Shown: positions 1 to 5,401, numbered from the stretch's first letter. The stretch: DNA of 5,416 bases from Pseudomonadales bacterium (GCA_013215025.1 JABSRR010000008.1:1-5416), one strand, 5' to 3'. Notes: a model not told the origin generated them from the letters alone. Numbers and translations: made by a program.

Positions 1-8
1 AACTCTTG

Positions 9-44
9 CTGTCACTGTCACTGTCACTGTCACTGTCACTGTGA
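9..44. repeat. CTGTCA hexanucleotide tandem repeat
   Basis: Five exact copies of CTGTCA run from 9 to 38. A sixth degenerate unit, CTGTGA, follows at 39-44. The array starts about 45 bases beyond the hydroxylase stop codon, on its 3' side. The unit is a multiple of three, so copy-number change would not shift a reading frame. On the plus strand the repeat can be read as Cys-His, Thr-Val or Leu-Ser dipeptides. It may therefore be the 3' end of an unseen plus-strand gene entering from the left, but no frame can be preferred. Confidence 0.9.
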
Positions 45-87
45 TTACCTTAGCGCATTCATCTTACTGATATTAGCGCGGTGGCGA

Positions 88-1329
88 TTATGGTGACTGT
101 GTAAGGGCTGAATAACTCGCTTTATAAATATAGTCTTTACTGTGCGGAGGCAGATAATCGCTGGGGCCGAATAGAATTTTTAGCCATGTCAGTGGATCAG
201 GGTTATGCCGTAATTCAAATAGCAGCTGAGCTGTGCCTGCTAAGGCTAATCGCAGTGGATTGGTCGACATCTCTTCTGGCTTAACGCCCGCTAAACCAAC
301 CGCTGGCTTGTGCGCCGATACCGGCACATAAGTGCCAAACACCCGATCCCAAATAAAGCATAAGCCGCCACCAATATTAATGAGGTTGCCGCGCGGACGA
401 TTGTGATTGACCTCAGCAGAATGATGTAAGTAGTGATACACCCCTTCTGAGGTAATGGTGCTTAAGACACGAATCGGCCACTGCTTTTGCGCCCAACTAT
501 AAAGCGCCGATTGATGACTCCAAAGGTTAGCGAAGGCCGAGAATAATTTGTAAATGATTAAGTACATCAGTAAGGAATCAGCGGTAATCAATTTGCCAAT
601 CAGTGAAAAAATCAGCACATAGGGTATGGCGGCAAAAATAAAAAACGGAAATGCATTAAACACCGCCTGCGTGCTTGGCTGAATCAGTTCGGGGGTCATA
701 TGATGCGTGCGGTGAAATAATAGCCATAAGATGCGGCTTTCATGCGCCAGGCGATGAAACCAATAATGGAAAAAACCGCCAAGCATTTGCAGCACGAGAA
801 ATGCCATCCAGGCAGGCATATCAATCAGCGTGGGTACTTGATTGGCCCAGTCACGCAATGCGCTGAGTAAACTTGCAAATGCCTGTATACCCTCAAGCAC
901 GCTATAGCCCATTAGCGGCGCAAATAATGCCGCGAAGCCCTGAATACTCCAAATGCCTACCGTACACACCGCATTCATCGCGAAGTAGGTAAACAGCAGC
1001 TGCACCGGAAACGGCTTACCGAGCGCTTTGGGATATAACCAATAGCCCAAAAACACAATCGCAGCGGTGAACAGGACATTGGCGCAGCACAGCAGTATGA
1101 AAGCATAATACAGCCAGCTTGAGCCACTGCCCTGCACTGTCTGCAACACGGATAAGAACGGGGTAAAATTTAAATCGTCACCAAGGCCTGGACCAAGGTA
1201 AGCAACGTACTGCATCAAACCTAAAAACGACACCGCGTATACCACAGCGAAAATAGCCACCACGGCAGTGGCGATCGGCTGATATTTATCATCAATGCAG
1301 AATTCATAAGAAAATAGTTTGCTGAACAT
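88..1329 (-). CDS. Fatty acid hydroxylase / sterol desaturase superfamily membrane protein
   Basis: A predicted 413-residue integral membrane di-iron oxygenase. The family hydroxylates or desaturates lipid C-H bonds using O2; the substrate here is unknown. All three histidine clusters are visible: H188-YWF-H192 with H196; H206-RT-HH210; and H299-YL-HH303 followed by H309. The family-typical tail segment IWDRVFGTYVP lies near residues 326-336. Hydrophobic stretches at about 18-45, 72-99, 109-142, 172-188 and 224-264 fit a multi-pass protein with the histidines on the cytosolic face. I chose ATG at 1329. An in-frame TTG at 1353 would add eight residues, but it lies at the expected transcription start of a TATAAT promoter (1362-1367). 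Only a weak GGA lies before the ATG. The gene is divergent from the amidohydrolase and ends with TAA at 88-90. Length exceeds the core domain because of an extra N-terminal membrane region and a C-terminal tail of about 75 residues. The family call is strong; the specific reaction is unknown. Confidence 0.93.
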   Translation of the reverse strand: MFSKLFSYEFCIDDKYQPIATAVVAIFAVVYAVSFLGLMQYVAYLGPGLGDDLNFTPFLSVLQTVQGSGSSWLYYAFILLCCANVLFTAAIVFLGYWLYPKALGKPFPVQLLFTYFAMNAVCTVGIWSIQGFAALFAPLMGYSVLEGIQAFASLLSALRDWANQVPTLIDMPAWMAFLVLQMLGGFFHYWFHRLAHESRILWLLFHRTHHMTPELIQPSTQAVFNAFPFFIFAAIPYVLIFSLIGKLITADSLLMYLIIYKLFSAFANLWSHQSALYSWAQKQWPIRVLSTITSEGVYHYLHHSAEVNHNRPRGNLINIGGGLCFIWDRVFGTYVPVSAHKPAVGLAGVKPEEMSTNPLRLALAGTAQLLFELRHNPDPLTWLKILFGPSDYLPPHSKDYIYKASYSALTQSP

Positions 1330-1361
1330 TATAAGGTCCGGTCTATTGATCAAATTGCGGC

Positions 1362-1390
1362 ATTATAACCCGAGCAAATGGCCAATATAA
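1362..1390 (-). promoter_or_regulatory. Putative sigma70 promoter of the hydroxylase gene
   Basis: On the minus strand an exact TATAAT occupies 1367-1362. At 17-bp spacing the -35 hexamer is TTATAT (1390-1385), a poor match, which would suit an activator-dependent promoter. Transcription would begin near 1355 and leave a leader of about 25 bases before ATG 1329. This placement argues against the upstream TTG as start codon. Confidence 0.5.
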
Positions 1391-1391
1391 T

Positions 1392-1411
1392 CGGATTTAA
1401 ACCCTAATCCG
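1392..1411. promoter_or_regulatory. CGGATT-N8-AATCCG dyad upstream of hydroxylase promoter
   Basis: CGGATT (1392-1397) and AATCCG (1406-1411) are exact inverted copies with an 8-base spacer. The dyad sits just upstream of the weak -35 of the minus-strand promoter, where an activator could bind. Short dyads also arise by chance, so a regulatory role is inference. Confidence 0.3.
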
Positions 1412-1450
1412 TGATTATTGCTAAGTTATTGAATCCTAAACAACTGATGC

Positions 1451-1476
1451 TGAGCGCTAAGCTATTATCGCGCTCA
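1451..1476. repeat. TGAGCGC/GCGCTCA inverted repeat
   Basis: TGAGCGC (1451-1457) and GCGCTCA (1470-1476) form an exact 7-bp inverted repeat with a 12-base spacer. A third GCGCTCA lies at 1523-1529, directly before the amidohydrolase -35. The T-run at 1485-1490 starts eight bases past the second arm, too far for a good intrinsic terminator. A protein-binding site is the likelier reading. Confidence 0.4.
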
Positions 1477-1530
1477 ATGTCGAATTTTTTAGCGTTAAAC
1501 TCGCGCAGGGTTCGGGTTTTGTGCGCTCAC

Positions 1531-1545
1531 TTGCATAATCTGCAA
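1531..1545. promoter_or_regulatory. TTGCA-N5-TGCAA dyad over the -35
   Basis: TTGCA (1531-1535) and TGCAA (1541-1545) are exact inverted arms around TAATC. The left arm is the proposed -35 itself, so a protein bound here would compete with RNA polymerase. The placement suggests an operator; the binding protein is unknown. Confidence 0.4.
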
Positions 1546-1561
1546 AATGGCTTGTTATAGT
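1531..1561 (+). promoter_or_regulatory. Putative promoter of the amidohydrolase gene
   Basis: TTGCAT (1531-1536) could serve as the -35. TATAGT (1556-1561) is a good -10, preceded by TGT, which makes it an extended -10. The spacer is 19 bp, longer than ideal, but an extended -10 tolerates a poor -35. Transcription would start near 1568 and give a leader of about 110 bases. Confidence 0.45.
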
Positions 1562-1664
1562 GTGTCTAGCCGCTAAGATTAAGACGTGTAAATAGACAAC
1601 ATCGCGCCATAGCCGTCAATGCGTGCTATGCGCAATTCGGTAAAGTGACTTACAGATTATCCTC

Positions 1665-1668
1665 AGGA
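1665..1668 (+). promoter_or_regulatory. Ribosome binding site deciding the amidohydrolase start
   Basis: AGGA ends nine bases before ATG 1678. It falls inside the reading frame if the upstream GTG at 1645 were used, and no comparable site precedes that GTG. It therefore supports ATG 1678 over both GTG 1645 and the internal ATG at 1687. Confidence 0.7.
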
Positions 1669-1677
1669 ACGAGAACC

Positions 1678-3510
1678 ATGCCCGCAATGCAAAATATCAA
1701 TCCACGTCGCACCTTAAGCTTACAGCTGCGCAAAAGCAGTAAAGCCTCAATCAGTTTGCTTATGATCGCGCTATTGAGCGTAGTTTTCTTGCTCAGCAGC
1801 TGCAGTAAAAAGGCTGACACAGCGGCGGCTTCTGACAAAGCCGGTAACAAGGCCACTGACCCTCAGCTGCTTTTGTTCTCAGGCGGCGACATTATCACCA
1901 TGGAAACAGATCAGCCAAATGCTGAAGCGGTGGTGACTTCAGCCGAAAAAATCGTTTTTGTCGGCAAGCTAAATCAAGCTAAGCAGCAGTTTCCGAATGC
2001 CACCGCATTTGATCTCGCTGGCAAAACCCTGATGCCCGGCTTTATTGATCAACATTTGCACCCGTTTCTAGGGGCGCTAACCTTGCAAACGGTGGTGATT
2101 GCGCCCGAGCCCTGGGAATTGCCCGATAAGACCTGGCCGGCAGCAGTGGATGCTGACGATTATTTCAAAAAACTAACCGCCGCCGAGCAAGCAATGAGCG
2201 ACCCTAATGAGGTATTGTGGAGCTGGGGCTTTAATAATTATTTTCACGGCGAGCTTTCACGCGAGAAATTAGATCAAGTAAGTGCTAGCCGGCCGATTGC
2301 GGTTTGGCATCGCAGCTGCCATGAATTTTATTTTAACTCGGCCGCGATTAAATTGTTTGGCCTTAACCAGGCCGATATCGACGCCGCTGGTGCGCAAGTC
2401 AAAGCACAGTCTGACCTCGCCAAGGGGCACTTTTTTGAAGCGGGCGCCTTGGTGTATTTACTACCCAGACTGTTTTCGGCAATTGCCAGCCCCGAACGTA
2501 TGCAGGCCGGCTTATTGCAGATGAAGCAAATGCTGCATAAAAATGGTGTCACCGCCTATATGGAGCCAGGCGCTTTTGTTCCACCCGGCCTAGAGCAGAT
2601 GTATTTGGATATTTTAGGCGCCAGTGATACACCGTTTTATTCGTTTTTTATTCCTGAAACACAATCGCCCTTGCTCAAATATGGCGCTGACGGCATTTTA
2701 GCAGGCATGGAAGAAATCAAAGCCACTTTTCCTGCCACTGGCAAGGTACGCTTTTTGGATAAGCAAATTAAAATCTTAGCCGATGGTGCGATTATTTCGC
2801 AATTGATGAAGATGAAAGACGGCTACATAGACGGCCACGAGGGTGCTTGGATTCAGGGTCCGGAAGAATTTGAAACTATCAGCAAAGTGTTCTGGAAAGA
2901 AGGCTATCAAATTCATGTTCACGTTAACGGCGACCTTGGTTTAGAAAAAGTGTTAGAGATGTTTGAGCGTCGCATGCAAGAGACACCGCGCACAGATCAT
3001 CGCAGCGTCATTGTTCACTTTGCAAACTCAAGCCCTAGCCAAATTAAACGCATTAATGATTTAGGCTTATTAGTTTCAGTAAACCCCTACTATGTCACTG
3101 GTTTTTCAGAAAAATTTGCTGAAATCGGCTTAGGTAAAGAGCGCGCATACAGTATGGTTAGAGTAGCGCCGTTAGAGTCATTGGGCACCTCGGTCTCCTT
3201 ACACTCTGACTTACCGATGGCGCCAGCCGATCCACTGTATCTTGCTTGGTCGGCGGCAACACGGCAAACTCTGTCGTTTACAGTGATTCAGCCTGAGCTT
3301 GCATTATCGGTGGATGCCGCGCTGCGCGGAATTACTATTGATGCGGCTTATTCGTGGAGCATGGACGATAAAATTGGCAGCATTAAATCAGGTAAAATCG
3401 CCAACTTTACCTTGGTCGAGCAGAACCCCTACAAAGTTAAGCCTGCCTCGATCAAAGATATTGCGGTTGCAGGAACCGTATTTGAGGGGCAATACTTTCC
3501 CGCGATGTAA
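1678..3510 (+). CDS. YtcJ-like amidohydrolase, predicted lipoprotein
   Basis: A predicted 610-residue metal-dependent hydrolase of the amidohydrolase superfamily (Amidohydro_3 / YtcJ-like). The N-terminus has basic residues, a hydrophobic core near 26-39 and the lipobox LLSSC with C42, so the mature protein should be lipid-anchored. Serine follows the cysteine, which under the usual Lol rule favours the outer membrane. The barrel's metal and catalytic residues are all visible: H126-L-H128 in FIDQHLHP; the lysine expected to be carboxylated, K365 in IKILADG; H413 and H415 in HVHVNGD; H447 in VIVHFA; and D511 in HSDLPMAP. The C-terminal part (IGSIKSGKIANFTLVE, about 566-581) closes the small beta-sandwich domain usual in these enzymes. 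The family hydrolyses C-N or related bonds in amides, cyclic amides or similar compounds; the substrate cannot be read from sequence. A GTG at 1645 is a weaker start. The gene stands alone or is first of a loose plus-strand run, with 128 bases to the next gene. Confidence 0.92.
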   Translation: MPAMQNINPRRTLSLQLRKSSKASISLLMIALLSVVFLLSSCSKKADTAAASDKAGNKATDPQLLLFSGGDIITMETDQPNAEAVVTSAEKIVFVGKLNQAKQQFPNATAFDLAGKTLMPGFIDQHLHPFLGALTLQTVVIAPEPWELPDKTWPAAVDADDYFKKLTAAEQAMSDPNEVLWSWGFNNYFHGELSREKLDQVSASRPIAVWHRSCHEFYFNSAAIKLFGLNQADIDAAGAQVKAQSDLAKGHFFEAGALVYLLPRLFSAIASPERMQAGLLQMKQMLHKNGVTAYMEPGAFVPPGLEQMYLDILGASDTPFYSFFIPETQSPLLKYGADGILAGMEEIKATFPATGKVRFLDKQIKILADGAIISQLMKMKDGYIDGHEGAWIQGPEEFETISKVFWKEGYQIHVHVNGDLGLEKVLEMFERRMQETPRTDHRSVIVHFANSSPSQIKRINDLGLLVSVNPYYVTGFSEKFAEIGLGKERAYSMVRVAPLESLGTSVSLHSDLPMAPADPLYLAWSAATRQTLSFTVIQPELALSVDAALRGITIDAAYSWSMDDKIGSIKSGKIANFTLVEQNPYKVKPASIKDIAVAGTVFEGQYFPAM

Positions 3511-3514
3511 GCTT

Positions 3515-3616
3515 TATACGCTAGCGGTTTGCAGCCTAGCTGGATATGATGGCAAGATAAGATTTAAGCCCTATGCTTGCTAGTTTATCGCGGCTAAGGC
3601 TCTGTATAAGCTAGCG
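3515..3616. repeat. 12-bp near-direct repeat pair in the amidohydrolase-M23 gap
   Basis: TATACGCTAGCG (3515-3526) recurs as TATAAGCTAGCG (3605-3616), one mismatch in twelve. The copies bracket most of the gap and overlap the arms of the larger inverted repeat listed separately. The core GCTAGC is itself palindromic, so each copy can act in either orientation. Confidence 0.6.
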
Positions 3617-3627
3617 TGCTGCAAACC
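3526..3627 (+). repeat. Long bulged inverted repeat before the M23 gene
   Basis: GGTTTGCAGC followed by CTAGCT (3526-3541) pairs with AGCTAG (3609-3614) and GCTGCAAACC (3618-3627). This gives 16 base pairs interrupted only by the bulge CGT at 3615-3617. The 67-base loop contains smaller possible hairpins, such as AAGC/GCTT at 3566-3578. The 3' arm is followed by the T-rich run CTTTTCTT, then by ATG 3639. It could be a read-through terminator or attenuator for the amidohydrolase transcript, a leader structure affecting M23 translation, or a decayed palindromic repeat. Confidence 0.6.
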
Positions 3628-3638
3628 CTTTTCTTGTC

Positions 3639-4595
3639 ATGAATGATTCGCTGCCAACAGTTCGGATATTATTTCAATCCCTCCCTCGCCTGCAGGTTTA
3701 TATTCTCTGTCTAGCTGTTGCCAGCATTGCAACTGCTAGTCAGGCAACAGAGCTTTATAAATATCAAGACGCCAACGGGCGCTGGATGTTTACCGACCGC
3801 AAACCGGCTGATCGGCAAGATGTCGATACCTTGCATTATCAAAGCCCAAAAGCGGAAAAGCCGCAGCCGGCGTTTTATGTGTATCAGGGCGACAGCCAAT
3901 ACAATATCACCGTTGATAATCCCTTGTATGCGCCGATCCGAGTCCAGCTGCAGTCTTCCATTTTCTCTAACGGGGTATTTGAGGCATCGGTACCGGCCAA
4001 ATCGAAACAAGCCATTTTCACGCAAGCTGGCAAAGCCGCGGCATTTAAATACCAGTGGTTGCTAGGTGATATAGTGCGATATCACGATGAGTATTTATAC
4101 GCCTTGCCTATTTCTTCTAAACGCAGTCATCAAATTACTCAATCATTTAATGACTCATTTTCTCACTTCAAACGCCCGAATCGATATGCCGTGGATTTTG
4201 CTACAAAGGTTGGCACCTATATCAGCGCTGCGCGCGCAGGCACGGTGATTGATGTTGTTGACAGCTATCAGGTTGGCACTGCCAGCCAATATTTCTTAGA
4301 TAAGGCCAATTATATTCAAATTTTACACAGTGATGGCACCTACGCTGTGTATGCACATTTGCTGCTAGCCAGTGCTCTGGTGCAGCCTGGCGAGCAGGTT
4401 GCAGAGGGTCAACGTATTGCCCGCGCAGGCTCGTCGGGCTACTCAACCGGGCCGCACTTACATTTTGTGATTCGTAAAAATAACGGTATGGAAACTGTAT
4501 CGGTGCCGTTTCAATTTAAAAATCAGCAGGGTCAGGCCTTTACCCCAGAGCGCGGCATGCAGGTTGATGGTGTGCAGCGCAGCTACTCTGAATAA
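3639..4595 (+). CDS. DUF4124 and M23 (LytM-type) peptidase-like exported protein
   Basis: A predicted 318-residue envelope protein. A signal peptide spans about residues 1-36 (likely cleavage ASQA-TE). A DUF4124 segment follows at about 38-65 (ELYKYQDANGRWMFTDRKP). The M23 domain covers about 180-280. Conserved M23 residues are D186 (YAVDFA), H240 (YAHLL), and H273 and H275 (GPHLHF). The family cleaves peptidoglycan cross-bridges or stem peptides in the periplasm, although degenerate members act as regulators of amidases. The usual HxxxD motif reads R182-YAV-D186, so the first zinc-ligand histidine is absent at its standard place; H176 lies nearby. Catalysis is therefore uncertain. ATG 3639 is the only start before the signal sequence, because an in-frame TAG lies at 3612-3614. 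No Shine-Dalgarno is visible before it. A weak -10 candidate, TATAAG, lies at 3605-3610. The stop lies in a 14-bp tandem duplication. Confidence 0.9.
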   Translation: MNDSLPTVRILFQSLPRLQVYILCLAVASIATASQATELYKYQDANGRWMFTDRKPADRQDVDTLHYQSPKAEKPQPAFYVYQGDSQYNITVDNPLYAPIRVQLQSSIFSNGVFEASVPAKSKQAIFTQAGKAAAFKYQWLLGDIVRYHDEYLYALPISSKRSHQITQSFNDSFSHFKRPNRYAVDFATKVGTYISAARAGTVIDVVDSYQVGTASQYFLDKANYIQILHSDGTYAVYAHLLLASALVQPGEQVAEGQRIARAGSSGYSTGPHLHFVIRKNNGMETVSVPFQFKNQQGQAFTPERGMQVDGVQRSYSE

Positions 4596-4608
4596 GCTAC
4601 TCTGAATA
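4581..4608. repeat. Exact 14-bp tandem duplication across the M23 stop codon
   Basis: AGCTACTCTGAATA occurs twice head to tail, at 4581-4594 and 4595-4608. The first copy encodes the last residues and most of the TAA stop (4593-4595); the second lies wholly past it apart from its first base. Because each copy is followed by an A, the stop is preserved and the protein is the same with one copy or two. The duplication looks recent because the copies are identical. Confidence 0.95.
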
Positions 4609-4673
4609 ACTTCTTTAGCTGAGTAATAAAAAACCATAGCCAATCATTTGCATTCATTGCCCCTATCGTCTCG

Positions 4674-4694
4674 TATAAACCTTGATGGTTTATA
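4674..4694. promoter_or_regulatory. TATAAACC-N5-GGTTTATA dyad upstream of the glutaredoxin gene
   Basis: TATAAACC (4674-4681) and GGTTTATA (4687-4694) are exact 8-bp inverted arms around TTGAT, centred about 125 bases before the glutaredoxin ATG. A TTGCAT at 4648-4653 with TATAAA at 4674-4679 would form only a poor promoter (20-bp spacer). The dyad may be an operator. As RNA it would make a weak AT-rich hairpin without a T-run, so a terminator is unlikely. Confidence 0.45.
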
Positions 4695-4730
4695 TTGTCA
4701 TTCGCATCGTCAAAGCCTTCAATGCACAAA

Positions 4731-4741
4731 CTGAGACTCAG
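4731..4741. repeat. CTGAGACTCAG palindrome
   Basis: CTGAG and CTCAG flank a single central A, giving an 11-base odd palindrome about 70 bases before the glutaredoxin start. It could be a small binding site. It is short enough to be chance, and no promoter element sits beside it. Confidence 0.25.
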
Positions 4742-4798
4742 CCATAACCTGCTATCTAGCCTATACAAGGTATTTGATAAGCGCATTTTTGATTAATC

Positions 4799-4801
4799 AG
4801 G
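4799..4801 (+). promoter_or_regulatory. Ribosome binding site deciding the glutaredoxin start
   Basis: AGG, within TCAGGT, ends eight bases before ATG 4810. It supports this ATG over the in-frame TTG at 4774, which would place the site inside the coding region. Confidence 0.5.
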
Positions 4802-4809
4802 TACATACC

Positions 4810-5244
4810 ATGACAGCACATTTTTATAGGTGTTATTACCAGTCATTTTTTTATCGTAGGAATGTTTACGATAAATATTGTCATACTAAACGTTTTTTTA
4901 TTTGGCTACTCAGCATCCTACTGATGAGCACTAACCTGCACGCTGATAACCATAATAGCCATAACAGCCCTGCTGCAGCCTCCAGCAGCACTGAGCGTAT
5001 CGAGTTTTACTCCACGCCTTGGTGTCGATTTTGCCAACAGGCGCGTGCCTATATGCAAGACAATAATATTGCGTTTATTGAGTACGATATTGAATCCAGC
5101 GCTGAAGCCAATGCTCGCCATAAAGAGCTTACCGCTGACAGTAATATGCCAGCTATTCCCTTATTTGTGATTAACGGCAAGTTGCTATACGGCTTTCAAA
5201 TTGATCGCTTTGAAGCCGCCCGGCTTTCAGCCACTGCTGAGTAA
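4810..5244 (+). CDS. Exported glutaredoxin-family thiol oxidoreductase
   Basis: A predicted 144-residue protein with a glutaredoxin fold in its C-terminal half (about 62-141). The redox motif is C72-RF-C75 in STPWCRFCQQAR. The expected cis-proline is P117 in AIPLFVING, and GFQIDRFEAA closes the domain. This resembles the TPWC-x-x-C-x-x-AR group of glutaredoxin-like proteins, which exchange disulfides using a dithiol centre. An aromatic- and basic-rich N-terminus of 28 residues precedes a hydrophobic segment at about 29-43 (FFIWLLSILLM). It ends near LHA-DN, suggesting a signal peptide cut after residue 45, or a membrane anchor if uncut. The domain would then face the periplasm. The n-region is long for a signal peptide and contains two extra cysteines (C8, C24). 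ATG 4810 is chosen because of the nearby AGG. The gene lies 214 bases after the M23 gene, so it may have its own promoter. Confidence 0.88.
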   Translation: MTAHFYRCYYQSFFYRRNVYDKYCHTKRFFIWLLSILLMSTNLHADNHNSHNSPAAASSSTERIEFYSTPWCRFCQQARAYMQDNNIAFIEYDIESSAEANARHKELTADSNMPAIPLFVINGKLLYGFQIDRFEAARLSATAE

Positions 5245-5251
5245 AGCAGTG
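5232..5251. repeat. CACTGCT/AGCAGTG inverted repeat over the glutaredoxin stop
   Basis: CACTGCT (5232-5238) and AGCAGTG (5245-5251) are exact 7-bp arms with loop GAGTAA, which contains the TAA stop (5242-5244). No T-run follows, so it is not a standard intrinsic terminator. It may stabilise the mRNA 3' end or be coincidental. Confidence 0.5.
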
Positions 5252-5374
5252 TTAAGCAGCAGCGGCGGATGCGAGAAGAAGTACCAAGGCCACGATAGTC
5301 TGGTTTTGCGGAAAATGCGCAGCGGCATAGATATCGCCAATCTAGCTCGATGAAAAGCGCGTATAGTAATCACT
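5252..5374. other. Non-coding stretch before the terminator
   Basis: These 123 bases lie between the glutaredoxin stop hairpin and the terminator. Only trivial reading frames occur, such as a 9-codon frame at 5269 and a 12-codon frame at 5314, and none has a convincing ribosome binding site. It is either 3' untranslated mRNA or holds a small RNA ending at the terminator; the sequence does not decide. Confidence 0.5.
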
Positions 5375-5401
5375 AAGCCTTATCGACGATAGGGCTTTTT
5401 T
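5375..5401 (+). terminator. Rho-independent terminator
   Basis: AAGCCTTATC pairs with GATAGGGCTT (5375-5384 with 5388-5397) around the triloop GAC, with one G-T wobble pair. The last bases of the stem merge into a run of six T (5396-5401). It works only in the plus direction, since the other side lacks a T-run. It lies about 130 bases after the glutaredoxin stop and is the only strong intrinsic terminator in the window, so it probably ends the glutaredoxin transcript. Confidence 0.85.

Larger units (their letters stand above)
1330..1677. other. Divergent intergenic region
   Basis: These 348 bases separate the divergent hydroxylase and amidohydrolase genes. I see no convincing coding sequence or structured RNA gene. 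The region holds one promoter candidate in each direction. It also holds a CGGATT/AATCCG dyad (1392-1411), a TGAGCGC/GCGCTCA dyad (1451-1476) with a third copy at 1523-1529, and a TTGCA/TGCAA dyad (1531-1545). The segment from about 1568 to 1677 would be the amidohydrolase leader and shows nothing else distinctive except the ribosome binding site. Confidence 0.8.

Noticed and set aside
1..96. Plus-strand partial coding region with a Cys-His repeat ending in a hydrophobic tail (stop at 94-96)
   Set aside because: The repeat keeps several frames open, so openness is not evidence; no start or domain is visible in the window.
675..866. Plus-strand 63-codon frame inside the hydroxylase gene
   Set aside because: It is antisense to the histidine-box region, has no domain signature, and is explained by the real gene.
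1451..1490. Intrinsic terminator made of the TGAGCGC/GCGCTCA arms and the T-run
   Set aside because: The T-run begins eight bases after the stem and the loop is 12 bases; the region is between divergent gene starts, where no transcript needs to end.
2282..2552. Overlapping reading frames on both strands within the amidohydrolase gene
   Set aside because: They carry no recognisable motif and lie inside a gene whose catalytic residues are intact; they are frame shadows.
4222..4446. Minus-strand frame opposite the M23 catalytic domain
   Set aside because: Composition and motifs belong to the plus-strand peptidase; nothing supports translation of the antisense frame.
5269..5352. Very short frames after the glutaredoxin gene
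   Set aside because: At 9 and 12 codons, without convincing ribosome sites or conserved features, they are expected by chance.
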